From contig NZ_CP080025.1 in NCBI RefSeq assembly GCF_020463795.1, forward strand, positions 251,001-315,000: 64,000 nucleotides of DNA, given 5' to 3'. The stretch is from Echinicola marina (lineage in GTDB: Bacteria; Bacteroidota; Bacteroidia; Cytophagales; Cyclobacteriaceae). Below the pieces are notes generated by a model, which saw nothing but the letters and a program-made list of their open reading frames with translations, had not been told where the DNA came from and made no database searches. The translations under genes were made by a program, and so were the position numbers. Below, in pieces: positions 36,772 through 46,147 of the stretch (positions are counted from its first letter, which is position 1; every line of letters starts with the position of its first letter).

Positions 36772-37296
36772 ATGATCAAAATTATTATAGGTACCAATAG
36801 AAAAAACGCGCTTTCAAAAAGCATAGGTTTACTGTACCAGGAAATTCTGAAGGAACTAGGAGTAAAATCTGAATTAATTGATCTAAGGAAGCTTCCAAAC
36901 GATTTTGTCTTTACTGCCTTATATGAAAACAATGGGCGAAACCAAGATTATAATGAACTTCATGATCAAATAAAAACTGGAGACAAATTCGTATTTATCG
37001 TTCCTGAATACAATGGCTCCTTTCCCGGGATATTAAAGTCATTTATCGATGGCATGACCTATCCCAATACCTTCAGAAACAAAAAATGTGCTTTGGTGGG
37101 ACTTTCCTCTGGAATAGGCGGCGGTGGCATCGCATTGAGCCACCTGACCGACATATTCAACTACCTGGGAATGCATGTCTTGGCGAGTAAACCAAAACTT
37201 GCAAAAATTGAGGAAAATATGTCTAATAACTTGCTCACCAACAAGTTTTACATAGACCTTTTAAAATCCCAGGCAGAAATGTTGATTAACTTTTAG
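36772..37296 (+). CDS. NADPH-dependent FMN reductase family protein
   Basis: A 174-residue flavodoxin-like protein. The FMN phosphate loop is GTNRKNALSKSIG (residues 7-19), and PEYNGSFPGILKSFIDGM near residues 78-95 is the second flavin-binding block. Members reduce FMN or quinones with NADPH. The stop codon TAG (37294-37296) directly abuts the ftsZ stop on the other strand, and a hairpin spans both. Confidence 0.88.
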   Translation: MIKIIIGTNRKNALSKSIGLLYQEILKELGVKSELIDLRKLPNDFVFTALYENNGRNQDYNELHDQIKTGDKFVFIVPEYNGSFPGILKSFIDGMTYPNTFRNKKCALVGLSSGIGGGGIALSHLTDIFNYLGMHVLASKPKLAKIEENMSNNLLTNKFYIDLLKSQAEMLINF

Positions 37297-37307
37297 TTAG
37301 TCAACAT
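37279..37307. other. Hairpin spanning the stop codons of two convergent genes
   Basis: ATGTTGATTAAC (37279-37290) pairs with GTTAGTCAACAT (37296-37307), 12 pairs with one G-U, around TTTTA. Both stop codons lie in it. It may work as a compact transcription end, though there is no strong T-tract outside the stem. Confidence 0.4.
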
Positions 37308-38964
37308 TATCATGTAAAAACCGGTTATTGCCCAGAATCTCATTATCATCATTCAAATTGAACTTGGAAATGTTGGTTTCTGAGCTATGTTGCACATCCT
37401 GGAGTTTTACATTTTTCCTTAAATAAGCAGGCTTATCAAGCTTCTCCTTAAATTCTTCTGGAGTTTGATTGGCAGCCCTTAGATTTTTCAATCTTTCGAA
37501 GCGCTCATGCGCACGCTGCATGGCCTTTTGCTTGATTTGCTCATAATAATCATTGGTATAAGCCGCATTGGACTGACTTGGTTCCTCATACCTTGGTGCA
37601 CTTGGCTGCTCAGCTTGAGGCTCCTCGTCATACAATGGTGTCACTTTTCTAGTTTCGGCAGTAGGATTGGCTGGTACAAACTCAAATTCATCTTCTGAAG
37701 AATTTGCATTTGTCTGACGATAATCCTCTTCTGTTTCTACCTGGCTCTGAGGCTGAACTTGTGGTTTAGCCGGTTGAGCAGAAGATGCACTTGGCTCTTC
37801 ATTCTTGTTATTGACGGGATTAGGCTGCTGAACAGTAAAGGTAAAGGTCTGACCAGCTGTGGCTGTAGTATCCTCAGTTACCTTGGTAGTCTTACCAGAA
37901 TCCAAGTCTATTACCTTTTTGGCATTTTCCTCTTTCTCTTGCTCCTCTTTTTTTGCTTTATCGGCCTCGTCTTTTGTCAATGCCCCTGCCTGAAAGCCAG
38001 TAGCAATAACGGTTACTCGGATAGATTTCTTCAAGTCCGGATCGATACCCTGACCGAAGATCACCTCAGCATCATCACCTGCACGCTCTTGGATGTATTC
38101 AGTGATTTCACTCAATTCATCCATTGAAAGCTCTTCTTCCTCGCCTGACATGATGGACAAGAGGATCTTCTCAGCTCCCTTGATATCCACATTGTTCAAC
38201 AATGGAGAAGCGATAGCTTTCTCTGCAGCCTTGATCGCTCTGCCTTCCATTTCTTCGGTAGCAGATCCCATTACAGCAGCTCCGGCATCCTTCATTACCG
38301 TTTTAACATCTTCGAAATCGACGTTTACATCCTGGTGAACAGTGATGATTTCCGCAATGGATTTAGCTGCAGTGCTCAAAACATTATCTGCTTTACCAAA
38401 TGCTGAACGGATTGGCAAATTACCATAAACCTCTCTTAGCTTATCGTTAAGAATAACCAATACGGTATCACAGTTGGCCCTTAAATCCTCGATCCCCCTT
38501 TGGGCAGCGCCAGTCTTCTTACGACCTTCAAAAATAAATGGCGCAGTAACAATCCCTACTGTAAGGATATCCATATCCTTTGCGATCTTAGCAATCACTG
38601 GAGCAGCGCCTGTACCGGTACCACCACCCATACCAGCAGTGATGAAAACCATTTTGGTATTATCAGAAAGTAACTCTCTGATTTCTTCTTTACTTTCCAA
38701 AGCAGCATTTCTTCCTTTCTCAGGATTAGCGCCTGCTCCAAGTCCCTCTGTAAGGTGCGCTCCAATCTGAAGCTTTAAAGGAACTGGACTGCTTTTTAAT
38801 GCCTGCGAGTCTGTATTTACTACCACAAACTCCACATCCTTTATTCCTTGGCTGAACATGTGGTTCACTGCATTGGAACCACCGCCTCCCACGCCTATCA
38901 CCTTTATGATAGACTTGTGATTTTTAGGAATATCAAATTTGTAATCTTTCATGATATCTGACAT
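37297..38964 (-). CDS. ftsZ: Cell division protein FtsZ
   Basis: Tubulin-like GTPase that forms the Z ring. GTP-binding GVGGGGSNAVNHM is at about residues 24-36 and the tubulin signature GGGTGTG at 113-119. The GTPase core ends near residue 330. A long, acidic and Gln/Pro-rich linker (about 330-505) then leads to a conserved C-terminal peptide, DKPAYLRKN at 510-518, which should bind FtsA. Another 37 residues follow it, an extension after the usual end. At 555 residues it is much longer than E. coli FtsZ (383), mostly through the linker. It is the last gene of the dcw cluster, 70 bp after ftsA. Confidence 0.97.
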   Translation of the reverse strand: MSDIMKDYKFDIPKNHKSIIKVIGVGGGGSNAVNHMFSQGIKDVEFVVVNTDSQALKSSPVPLKLQIGAHLTEGLGAGANPEKGRNAALESKEEIRELLSDNTKMVFITAGMGGGTGTGAAPVIAKIAKDMDILTVGIVTAPFIFEGRKKTGAAQRGIEDLRANCDTVLVILNDKLREVYGNLPIRSAFGKADNVLSTAAKSIAEIITVHQDVNVDFEDVKTVMKDAGAAVMGSATEEMEGRAIKAAEKAIASPLLNNVDIKGAEKILLSIMSGEEEELSMDELSEITEYIQERAGDDAEVIFGQGIDPDLKKSIRVTVIATGFQAGALTKDEADKAKKEEQEKEENAKKVIDLDSGKTTKVTEDTTATAGQTFTFTVQQPNPVNNKNEEPSASSAQPAKPQVQPQSQVETEEDYRQTNANSSEDEFEFVPANPTAETRKVTPLYDEEPQAEQPSAPRYEEPSQSNAAYTNDYYEQIKQKAMQRAHERFERLKNLRAANQTPEEFKEKLDKPAYLRKNVKLQDVQHSSETNISKFNLNDDNEILGNNRFLHDNVD

Positions 38965-39034
38965 TATTTCCTCAATTTTTGGTGAACTGTTATTTCTAAA
39001 TTTTATTACGCTTTCTAAATCTTTCTAATCTGTA

Positions 39035-40348
39035 TTAATAGTTGCTATCGTCCCCGATATCGTCCGTGATAAAGTCCTTCAATCTTTTTCTGATACTTCC
39101 AAAAATGTCTTTACCAGGCATTTCCATCTGTCTGCGCTCGTTTTTGCCCTCAACCGGAACAGATTGGCGCTGACGGTAATAATCCTCTCTATCGTCCAAG
39201 GCTTTGAAGCCAGCCAATACCAAACCAACTGTGGTGGCATACATCGGGCTCTTCACTTCTTCAATCTTAGATTTGCCCAAATGCTCATTTGGATAGCCAA
39301 TCCTAGTGTCCAATCCAGTCATATATTCAAATAATTGACCGACACCCTGAAGCTGTGAACCACCTCCTGTAAGGACAATTCCTCCAGCCAATTTCTTATA
39401 AAGTCCACTTGCTACGATTTCAGATTGGACCATCTCAATGATCTCCTCCATTCTAGCCTCGATAATGCAAGCCAAGTTCCTTACAGAAATTTCCTTTGGA
39501 GGCCTGTTTCTTAAACCAGGAATGGATACGATCTCATTTGGATTGGCCTCCTCAGCTATGGCACGGCCAAATTTGGTTTTCAATAGCTCTGCTTGGTTTT
39601 GCATCACCATACACCCTTCCTTGATGTCGGAGGTAATGATGTTACCACCAAATGGAATCACCGCCGTATGACGGATGATATTATCATAGAATATAGCGAT
39701 ATCCGTAGTACCTCCTCCGATATCTACAAGACAAACACCTGCCTCTTTATCCAAATCGCTGAGGACTGAAAGCGAACTGGCAAGGGGCTCAAGAATCAGA
39801 TCTTTGGAATGAAGCTCTGCCCTTTTTACACATCTGTTGATATTATTGATAGCTGTGGTCTGTGCGGTAATAATATGGAAATCTGCTTCTAGACGAGCAC
39901 CTGACATACCCACTGGATCCTTGATTCCATCCTCATAATCTACCGTATAATCCTGCGGCATAACATGTATAATCGTATTGCCAGGAGGAACGACAATATT
40001 CTCCATATCATTGGAAAGACGGCGCACATCTTCGATGGTGATTTCATCATCCTTGGTATTTCGGATGATCACACCATGGTGCACAGAACTGCGGATATGC
40101 TGTCCGGCTATACCGACAATTACCTCTCTGATATCTACCTCCGCCATATCAGAAGCTTCATTAACAGCTTTCTGAATCGCATTTACGGTTTTATCAATAT
40201 TGGTAACAATGCCCCGGATCACTCCATCAGACACTGCCTTGCCCATGCCCAGCACTTCCAGTTTTCCGAACTCGTTTTTGCGCCCAATGATGGCACAAAT
40301 TTTCGTGGTTCCAATGTCCAGTCCTACGATTAATTTGTCAGTTTCCAT
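39035..40348 (-). CDS. ftsA: Cell division protein FtsA
   Basis: Actin-like ATPase that tethers FtsZ to the membrane. The 437 residues include the phosphate-1 loop VGLDIGTTKICAIIG (residues 8-22), the 1C domain (DKTVNAIQKAVNEASDMAEVD), phosphate-2 CLVDIGGGTTDIAIF (about 206-220) and the adenosine motif GGIVLTGGGSQLQGV (about 327-341). The C-terminus (GSIRKRLKDFI) looks like the amphipathic membrane-targeting helix. It lies 11 bp after ftsQ and 70 bp before ftsZ. Confidence 0.96.
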   Translation of the reverse strand: METDKLIVGLDIGTTKICAIIGRKNEFGKLEVLGMGKAVSDGVIRGIVTNIDKTVNAIQKAVNEASDMAEVDIREVIVGIAGQHIRSSVHHGVIIRNTKDDEITIEDVRRLSNDMENIVVPPGNTIIHVMPQDYTVDYEDGIKDPVGMSGARLEADFHIITAQTTAINNINRCVKRAELHSKDLILEPLASSLSVLSDLDKEAGVCLVDIGGGTTDIAIFYDNIIRHTAVIPFGGNIITSDIKEGCMVMQNQAELLKTKFGRAIAEEANPNEIVSIPGLRNRPPKEISVRNLACIIEARMEEIIEMVQSEIVASGLYKKLAGGIVLTGGGSQLQGVGQLFEYMTGLDTRIGYPNEHLGKSKIEEVKSPMYATTVGLVLAGFKALDDREDYYRQRQSVPVEGKNERRQMEMPGKDIFGSIRKRLKDFITDDIGDDSNY

Positions 40349-40359
40349 AGCTATATCAA

Positions 40360-41124
40360 TTATTCACAAATGATTTGATCCTTAAATTCCACATTTACCC
40401 TGGTATAGGCATCCCAACCTTTTTCAGGGATAATCTCCTCATAGAAGAGATTGATTTTTTTAAATTTTCTCTCAATATCAACAGGCTTTCCAAACTCAAT
40501 CCGCTGTCTTCCCACCTGCTGGTACATATTTATATTTCCATTTTTATCAATTTCCAAAGAAGCAATCTGTGCACTCCAAAATTCATTTTGATCTATAAAG
40601 TTGATCAGATCCAAAAGTCCCTGGTGCTCTTTGGTTAAATCTTTGGCCGCCAACAACTCATTTGCCATAGCCCCATTTATAATCAATACCCTTGAGGTAT
40701 AATGTGTAGACGTTGGCAAAATCAACCCCTCAGAAGATATATATCCATCTGCAGCCAAAGACCTCGTAATCCTCGCCATTGGCCTATATTGATCCACTGT
40801 CACCAATACTTCCCCTTTCAGGTCAGTGTATACTTCTGCATTTTTTACAAATGGATGACTCTCCACCTTTTCTTCCAAGTTTCTCAAAGCGATGCTCTCC
40901 AGTTTCGCTCCATCTGTAAGCATAGGAAACTCTTTCAATAACATGGAAGATATCTCTTCCTCCTCCACAAAATAAACATCACTTATTCCTTTCACCTTTA
41001 CGGACAATCCATGGTAACTTCTCTCCGCACCTTTCTTTTCCACAAAGCCTATGAATACCAACAAGACCAACAACAAGGCCGTGAAGACAAATGATTGCTT
41101 TATTTTTACTCCCTTCAATCCCAT
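40360..41124 (-). CDS. ftsQ: Cell division protein FtsQ/DivIB
   Basis: A 254-residue bitopic divisome protein. A short cytosolic tail, one membrane segment (FVFTALLLVLLVFIGFV, residues 12-28) and a periplasmic POTRA-type domain (VKVKGISDVYFVEEEEI ... NLEEKVESHPFVKNAEVY, about 42-105) precede the FtsQ beta domain. Its start overlaps the end of murC by 10 bp. Sequence conservation is low, as usual for FtsQ; position between murC and ftsA supports the name. Confidence 0.9.
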   Translation of the reverse strand: MGLKGVKIKQSFVFTALLLVLLVFIGFVEKKGAERSYHGLSVKVKGISDVYFVEEEEISSMLLKEFPMLTDGAKLESIALRNLEEKVESHPFVKNAEVYTDLKGEVLVTVDQYRPMARITRSLAADGYISSEGLILPTSTHYTSRVLIINGAMANELLAAKDLTKEHQGLLDLINFIDQNEFWSAQIASLEIDKNGNINMYQQVGRQRIEFGKPVDIERKFKKINLFYEEIIPEKGWDAYTRVNVEFKDQIICE

Positions 41125-42512
41125 GATGCTATCATATTATTGATTGGATCCACTAGTCTATCAATATCGCCTGCCCCCAAGGTCACCAAGACCTCCGGCC
41201 GCTTCTGATCCAAAAAGTCCATCAAGCCTTCTTTGCTTTGAAGGGACTTTTCAGCCGAATTGATTTTATCCATTAACATGGCTGCATTCACTCCTTCTAT
41301 TGGGAGTTCTCTCGCTGGATATATATCCAACAATATCACTTCATCAGCTATAGATAGGGCTTCAGAAAAACCATCAGCAAAATCCCTAGTCCTGGTAAAC
41401 AGGTGTGGTTGGAATATGGCTGTCAATTTCTTTTCTGGATACATGGCCTTCACCGATCCCAAAAAAGCTTTGATCTCTTCTGGATGATGGGCATAGTCAT
41501 CGATATAAACACCTTTATCATCTTGACGTTTTATCTCAAAGCGTCTCTTGACACCCCGAAAACTTTCCAACCCCTCTCTGATGGCCTTTTCTTCAATGCC
41601 AAAATGCAGGGCAATGGTTACCGCAGAAAGGGCATTTTCCACATTATGGAAGCCCGGCACCTTCAATACCAAATCCTTGATCACCTTCTCGGTAGAGATA
41701 TAGTCAAACTCAAATGAAGCAATACCTGCCTTGATATTCTCCGCCCTGATCGCTCCTTCTCCAAGTCCATACTCAAGCACTGTCAAACTGCCAAAATCAT
41801 TCCTATTCAGCTTTTTTAGGGCATTTTTTTGAATAATTAATACACCGTCCTCAGGAAGCAAACCGATATATTTTTCAAAATTTCTGGTAAGCTCCTGAGC
41901 GTCACCATAAATATCCAAATGGTCTGCGTCCACACTGGTGACCACCGCCACATTGGGGTGAAGCCTCAGGAAAGAACGATCAAATTCATCAGCTTCCACA
42001 ACTACAACAGGCTTTTCCTCTGTTTCCTCATCATGTAGAATAAGGTTACTCTCGTAATTCTGGGTCAAGCCTCCCAAAAAGGCTGCAATATTCTTTCCAG
42101 CACTCTTCAGCATATGGGCCACCATAGAAGAAGTAGTTGTCTTACCATGGGTTCCTGCCACCCCAACGGTATACATGGAATGGGTAATCATACCCAAAAC
42201 CTCTGAGCGCTTTTTAAGATCATAGTCTCCACTTTGGAAAAACTGCAACTGCACATTATCCTTAGGAATGGCTGGTGTCCACACGATCAATACATTTTCC
42301 TTGTCAGATTTAATCTGATCTGGAATGGTATCCAAACTGTCCTCATAGGTGATCATCATCCCCTCTACTTCCAATTTCCTCGTCAAAGGTGATGGCGTAC
42401 GGTCATAACCAAACACGGGTATCCCGACATGTTTAAACCATCTTGCAATGGCACTCATGCCAATGCCTCCGATTCCTAAGAAATACACGCTATGTAGTTT
42501 ATCCAACTTCAT
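41115..42512 (-). CDS. murC: UDP-N-acetylmuramate--L-alanine ligase
   Basis: Adds L-Ala to UDP-MurNAc. The 465 residues show the N-terminal Rossmann motif FLGIGGIGMSAIARW (residues 11-25), the ATP P-loop GTHGKTTTS (about 117-125) and HPNVAVVTSVDADHLDIYG in the central domain, followed by YAHHPEEI in the C-terminal domain. It overlaps murG by 4 bp at its start and ftsQ by 10 bp at its end. Confidence 0.96.
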   Translation of the reverse strand: MKLDKLHSVYFLGIGGIGMSAIARWFKHVGIPVFGYDRTPSPLTRKLEVEGMMITYEDSLDTIPDQIKSDKENVLIVWTPAIPKDNVQLQFFQSGDYDLKKRSEVLGMITHSMYTVGVAGTHGKTTTSSMVAHMLKSAGKNIAAFLGGLTQNYESNLILHDEETEEKPVVVVEADEFDRSFLRLHPNVAVVTSVDADHLDIYGDAQELTRNFEKYIGLLPEDGVLIIQKNALKKLNRNDFGSLTVLEYGLGEGAIRAENIKAGIASFEFDYISTEKVIKDLVLKVPGFHNVENALSAVTIALHFGIEEKAIREGLESFRGVKRRFEIKRQDDKGVYIDDYAHHPEEIKAFLGSVKAMYPEKKLTAIFQPHLFTRTRDFADGFSEALSIADEVILLDIYPARELPIEGVNAAMLMDKINSAEKSLQSKEGLMDFLDQKRPEVLVTLGAGDIDRLVDPINNMIASWD

Positions 42513-43591
42513 TTGATCAATGCTTCCAATTCATTTACTATCTCAAGGGCTGCCTCAGGCTTGCCCATTTTCTTTATGTTTTGTCCTAGCTTTTCTTGCA
42601 AAGACTTATTATACATGATTTCATCCACCTTACCTGCAAGGCCAGAAACTGCTTCATCATCTCCAAGCATCAAGGCGGCCTCCTGCCTCACGCAGGCTAG
42701 GGCATTTTTGGTTTGGTGATCCTCAGCCACATTAGGAGAAGGAATAAAGATCACCGGCTTCCCTACCAAGCTCAGCTCTGATACAGAGAGAGCTCCTGCC
42801 CGTGAAATGACCATATCTGCAGCAGCATAAGCCAGGTCCATTTCCCTGATAAATTCCAAAGCGTGGATACTGTTCAGTCCAGCTTCTTTTAACTTCCCTG
42901 CCATTTCTTCAAAATAGAACTTCCCTGTCTGCCACAGAAGCTGATAGCCATTCTTCTCAAAATGCGCCATAGCAGCCAAAACAGCATTATTGATGGTTCT
43001 TGCACCAAGACTTCCACCTAAAACCAATATCACCGGCTTTGCGGGATATAGTCCAAAATGTGCAATCGCCTTTTCCTTTTTATCTGAAAGGTTTAGAATA
43101 TCTTTCCTCACAGGATTGCCTGTAAAGTGAATCCTATCCGCTGGAAAGAACTTATCCATTTCATCATAGGCCACACAAAAGGCCTTTGCCTTTTTGGCCA
43201 ACAACTTATTTGTTAGACCTGCATAGGAGTTTTGTTCCTGTATCAAAGTAGGAATGCCTTTGCCTTGGGCCACATATAATAAAGGTCCACTGGCATAACC
43301 ACCCACACCCACTACAGCATGAGGTTGAAAATGCTTGATCAGTTTCTTAGCTTTATTGATACTGTCCCAAAGCTTAAAGGGGAAGCTCAAGTTCTCAAGG
43401 GTCAACCTTCTTTGAAGCCCTGCCACCGGCAAACCTTCAATTGCATATCCCGCTTCCGGAACCTTCTGCATTTCCATTTTCCCTTCTGCCCCAACAAAAA
43501 GGATTTCACTGTCAGGATGTTTTTCACTCCAGGCATTAGCAATGGCTATGGCCGGATAGATATGTCCTCCGGTGCCTCCTCCACTGATCAT
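42509..43591 (-). CDS. murG: Lipid II synthase (GlcNAc transferase MurG)
   Basis: Transfers GlcNAc to lipid I to make lipid II on the inner face of the membrane. MISGGGTGGHIYPAIAIA at the very N-terminus is the G-loop of the GT-B family, and GGSLGARTINNAV (about 193-205) and RAGALSVSELSLVGKPVIFIPSP (about 264-286) are the donor-binding blocks. The visible ATG leaves only one residue before the G-loop motif; an in-frame stop lies ten codons upstream. AAGGAG sits about 12 bases before the ATG. The 360-residue length is normal. Confidence 0.95.
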   Translation of the reverse strand: MISGGGTGGHIYPAIAIANAWSEKHPDSEILFVGAEGKMEMQKVPEAGYAIEGLPVAGLQRRLTLENLSFPFKLWDSINKAKKLIKHFQPHAVVGVGGYASGPLLYVAQGKGIPTLIQEQNSYAGLTNKLLAKKAKAFCVAYDEMDKFFPADRIHFTGNPVRKDILNLSDKKEKAIAHFGLYPAKPVILVLGGSLGARTINNAVLAAMAHFEKNGYQLLWQTGKFYFEEMAGKLKEAGLNSIHALEFIREMDLAYAAADMVISRAGALSVSELSLVGKPVIFIPSPNVAEDHQTKNALACVRQEAALMLGDDEAVSGLAGKVDEIMYNKSLQEKLGQNIKKMGKPEAALEIVNELEALIK

Positions 43592-43630
43592 GATGCGATA
43601 TGTCTCCTTCTCTTTGATAAGCTACGCTAT

Positions 43631-44800
43631 TTATTGTGCCATTTGCATGGCGTTCTTTCTAACTGCATTGGCATCACCCGCAAAACCATCTTCCTGGTCT
43701 CCACGGCTAACACTTAAAATAATTCCCAAAGAAATCCCTGTGAACAATAAAGAGGTTCCTCCCATACTGAGCAAAGGCAATGGTTGACCCGTAATTGGTC
43801 CCAAACCTACTGCAACTGCCATATTTACCATCGCTTGTATCACCAGCGCAAAACTCAAACCTGCCGAAAGCAAGCCCCCAAATGGCCGGTTAGAAATTGC
43901 CACTACCCGCATCCCCCTATAGAGCAATGCCAAGTAAAGGAACAATACTACCCCTCCTCCGATCATACCATATTCTTCTATGATAATGGCATAGATAAAG
44001 TCAGAGTAAGGGTGTGGCAAAGAGTTTCTCTGCTCACTATTTCCTGGGCCCTTACCAGCAATCCCACCAGTGGCAATGGCCATATAGGACTGCTGTGCCT
44101 GATAAGGAATTTCATCTTCAGACATGAAATTTTCTATCCTAGAGAAGAATGTCCCTCCCCGTTGTCCCAAGAAAATGGCCGAAGTAAGCGCAAGGAAGCC
44201 AATTAGGCAAACCGCTATCAAAAACTTCACAGGAACCCTACCGATAAACATCAAAAGCAAACAGGTGCAAAGCAGCATCACTGCAGTGGACATATTCGCC
44301 AATCCGATGAGCATACAAATCATCCCTATCCAGATCATTACCGGAATAAAGGTCCGCTTAAAGTCCTGAATGTTCTTTTGCCGCTTAGCCAACATCCCCG
44401 CCACCGCTGCAATCAAGGCCAACTTGGCCAAATCAGAAGGCTGGAATGCTTGGTTGATCAAAGGAATGGTCAACCATCTATTAGCATCATTTACATTGGA
44501 ACCAAATAAATAAGTAAAAGCCAAAAGCGGAACAGATACCCATAAGGCCATCAAACTCAACTTGGAATAATACTTATAAGGCAGCTTATGCGCTCCCCAC
44601 ATCACCACCAAACTCAATAGCACCAACAGCGAATGCTTGATCAAATAAGCCTCCGTATTACCACCCATTCTACGATAAGCCAAAGTTCCTGTAGCGGAAT
44701 AAACCACCAGGATACTGACGATGGAAAGGACCATCACAATCCCCCATATGATGGGATCACCCTTTAAGTTCTTATCGATCCAAGTCTTGACAGCTGCCAT
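43631..44800 (-). CDS. ftsW: Lipid II polymerase FtsW (SEDS family)
   Basis: A 389-residue polytopic membrane protein with about ten segments. SEDS hallmarks: FQPSDLAKLALIAAVAGML near residues 115-133, YQAQQSYMAIATGGIAGKGPGNS near residues 235-257 and the C-terminal GLGPITGQPLPLLSMGGTSL, which carries the family's PxTGxxLPfxSxGGSS motif. It polymerises septal glycan with FtsI. The flanking murD and murG genes confirm FtsW rather than RodA. Confidence 0.95.
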   Translation of the reverse strand: MAAVKTWIDKNLKGDPIIWGIVMVLSIVSILVVYSATGTLAYRRMGGNTEAYLIKHSLLVLLSLVVMWGAHKLPYKYYSKLSLMALWVSVPLLAFTYLFGSNVNDANRWLTIPLINQAFQPSDLAKLALIAAVAGMLAKRQKNIQDFKRTFIPVMIWIGMICMLIGLANMSTAVMLLCTCLLLMFIGRVPVKFLIAVCLIGFLALTSAIFLGQRGGTFFSRIENFMSEDEIPYQAQQSYMAIATGGIAGKGPGNSEQRNSLPHPYSDFIYAIIIEEYGMIGGGVVLFLYLALLYRGMRVVAISNRPFGGLLSAGLSFALVIQAMVNMAVAVGLGPITGQPLPLLSMGGTSLLFTGISLGIILSVSRGDQEDGFAGDANAVRKNAMQMAQ

Positions 44801-44803
44801 AAT

Positions 44804-46144
44804 TTATTGCTTCAACTTCTTTACTGCTTCTCTAAATTGATCCCCCCTGTCCTCATAGTTTTTGAACAAGTCAAAACTTGCACAGGCCGGTGACAACAAA
44901 ACCACATCCCCGGATTTTCCCTTCTCATATCCCCATCTCACCGCTTCTGTGATATCCTGCGTTTCCAAAATTTCTGGAACCACTCCTGCAAAAGCCTTCT
45001 TAAGCTTTTCGTTATCTTTTCCCAGACAGATCAAAGTCCTTACATGCCCCCTCACTTCTGTCATGGTTGTTTCATACTCATTGCCCTTGTCCACTCCTCC
45101 GGCAATCCAAATCAATGGCTCCTTGAAAGCGGCCAAGGCATAAATGGTTGCATCCACATTGGTCCCCTTGCTATCATTCACGAATACCACGCCATCAATC
45201 TCAGCCACCTGTTCCATCCTGTGAGGGGCATTCTTAAAATCAGCCAAGCCTTCCCTGATAGCTGATTCCTGTACTCCCGCCAATAATGCTGCATTCGCCG
45301 CACACATCACATTCAGCATATTATGTGTTCCCTTAAGTGACATTTCACTTAAAGGAAATGAGATCATATGCTCATCATGATTGATCTTAACCTCTGTACC
45401 ATTGAAAAAACTACCATCCTTCACAATCTTTTCCAGTGATACTTCATGTACCTTCGGCTTCACGATCAAATCCGATAATCCTTTCCAGATATTACTGTCC
45501 TCACTGAAATAAATAAAGTCACCTTCATCATCCATCTGCTTCAAGAGATTCAGTTTGGAATGAATATATTTCTCCAATTTATACTCATACCGGTCTAAAT
45601 GATCAGGAGTAATATTCGTTAGCACAGCAACCCTGGGCTTGAGGGTCTTGAACCCATCTATCTGAAAACTACTTACCTCAAGTACCCACCAGTCATGATC
45701 CTCTTCAACCAGCTGAGCCGCCCAGCTTTTTCCTACATTACCCCCCATTCCTACATCAAGCCCTCCTTTCTTCATCAGGTGATAGGTCAAAAGCGTTGTA
45801 GTGGTTTTTCCATTGGTGCCCGTAATCGCAATCACCTTTCCCCTAGAAAAACCATAGGCAAACTCCAATTCATCAATCACAGGAATACCTCTTTCCAAAG
45901 CCGCATTGACTATAGTATTGCCAAAGGGAATCCCAGGACTTTTAATAATTTCACCCTGACTTAAAATACGTTCCCCACTATGCTGTCCTTCTTCGTAGGC
46001 GATCCCTGCCTCCTCTAATCGCTGCTTTCTTTCAGCATTTATTTTGCCTCCGTCTGAGACAAATACATCATAGCCGTTCTTCTTGGCCAGCAATGCTGCA
46101 CCAATCCCACTTTCTCCTGCTCCCAGTATGGCTATTTTTTTCAT
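44804..46144 (-). CDS. murD: UDP-N-acetylmuramoylalanine--D-glutamate ligase
   Basis: Adds D-Glu to UDP-MurNAc-L-Ala. The 446 residues show the N-terminal GAGESGIGAALLAKKNG (residues 8-24), the P-loop GTNGKTTTT (about 113-121), the NITPDHLDRY block and FVNDSKGTNVDAT in the C-terminal domain. It begins 3 bp after mraY and ends 3 bp before ftsW. Confidence 0.96.
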   Translation of the reverse strand: MKKIAILGAGESGIGAALLAKKNGYDVFVSDGGKINAERKQRLEEAGIAYEEGQHSGERILSQGEIIKSPGIPFGNTIVNAALERGIPVIDELEFAYGFSRGKVIAITGTNGKTTTTLLTYHLMKKGGLDVGMGGNVGKSWAAQLVEEDHDWWVLEVSSFQIDGFKTLKPRVAVLTNITPDHLDRYEYKLEKYIHSKLNLLKQMDDEGDFIYFSEDSNIWKGLSDLIVKPKVHEVSLEKIVKDGSFFNGTEVKINHDEHMISFPLSEMSLKGTHNMLNVMCAANAALLAGVQESAIREGLADFKNAPHRMEQVAEIDGVVFVNDSKGTNVDATIYALAAFKEPLIWIAGGVDKGNEYETTMTEVRGHVRTLICLGKDNEKLKKAFAGVVPEILETQDITEAVRWGYEKGKSGDVVLLSPACASFDLFKNYEDRGDQFREAVKKLKQ

Positions 46145-46147
46145 TAG

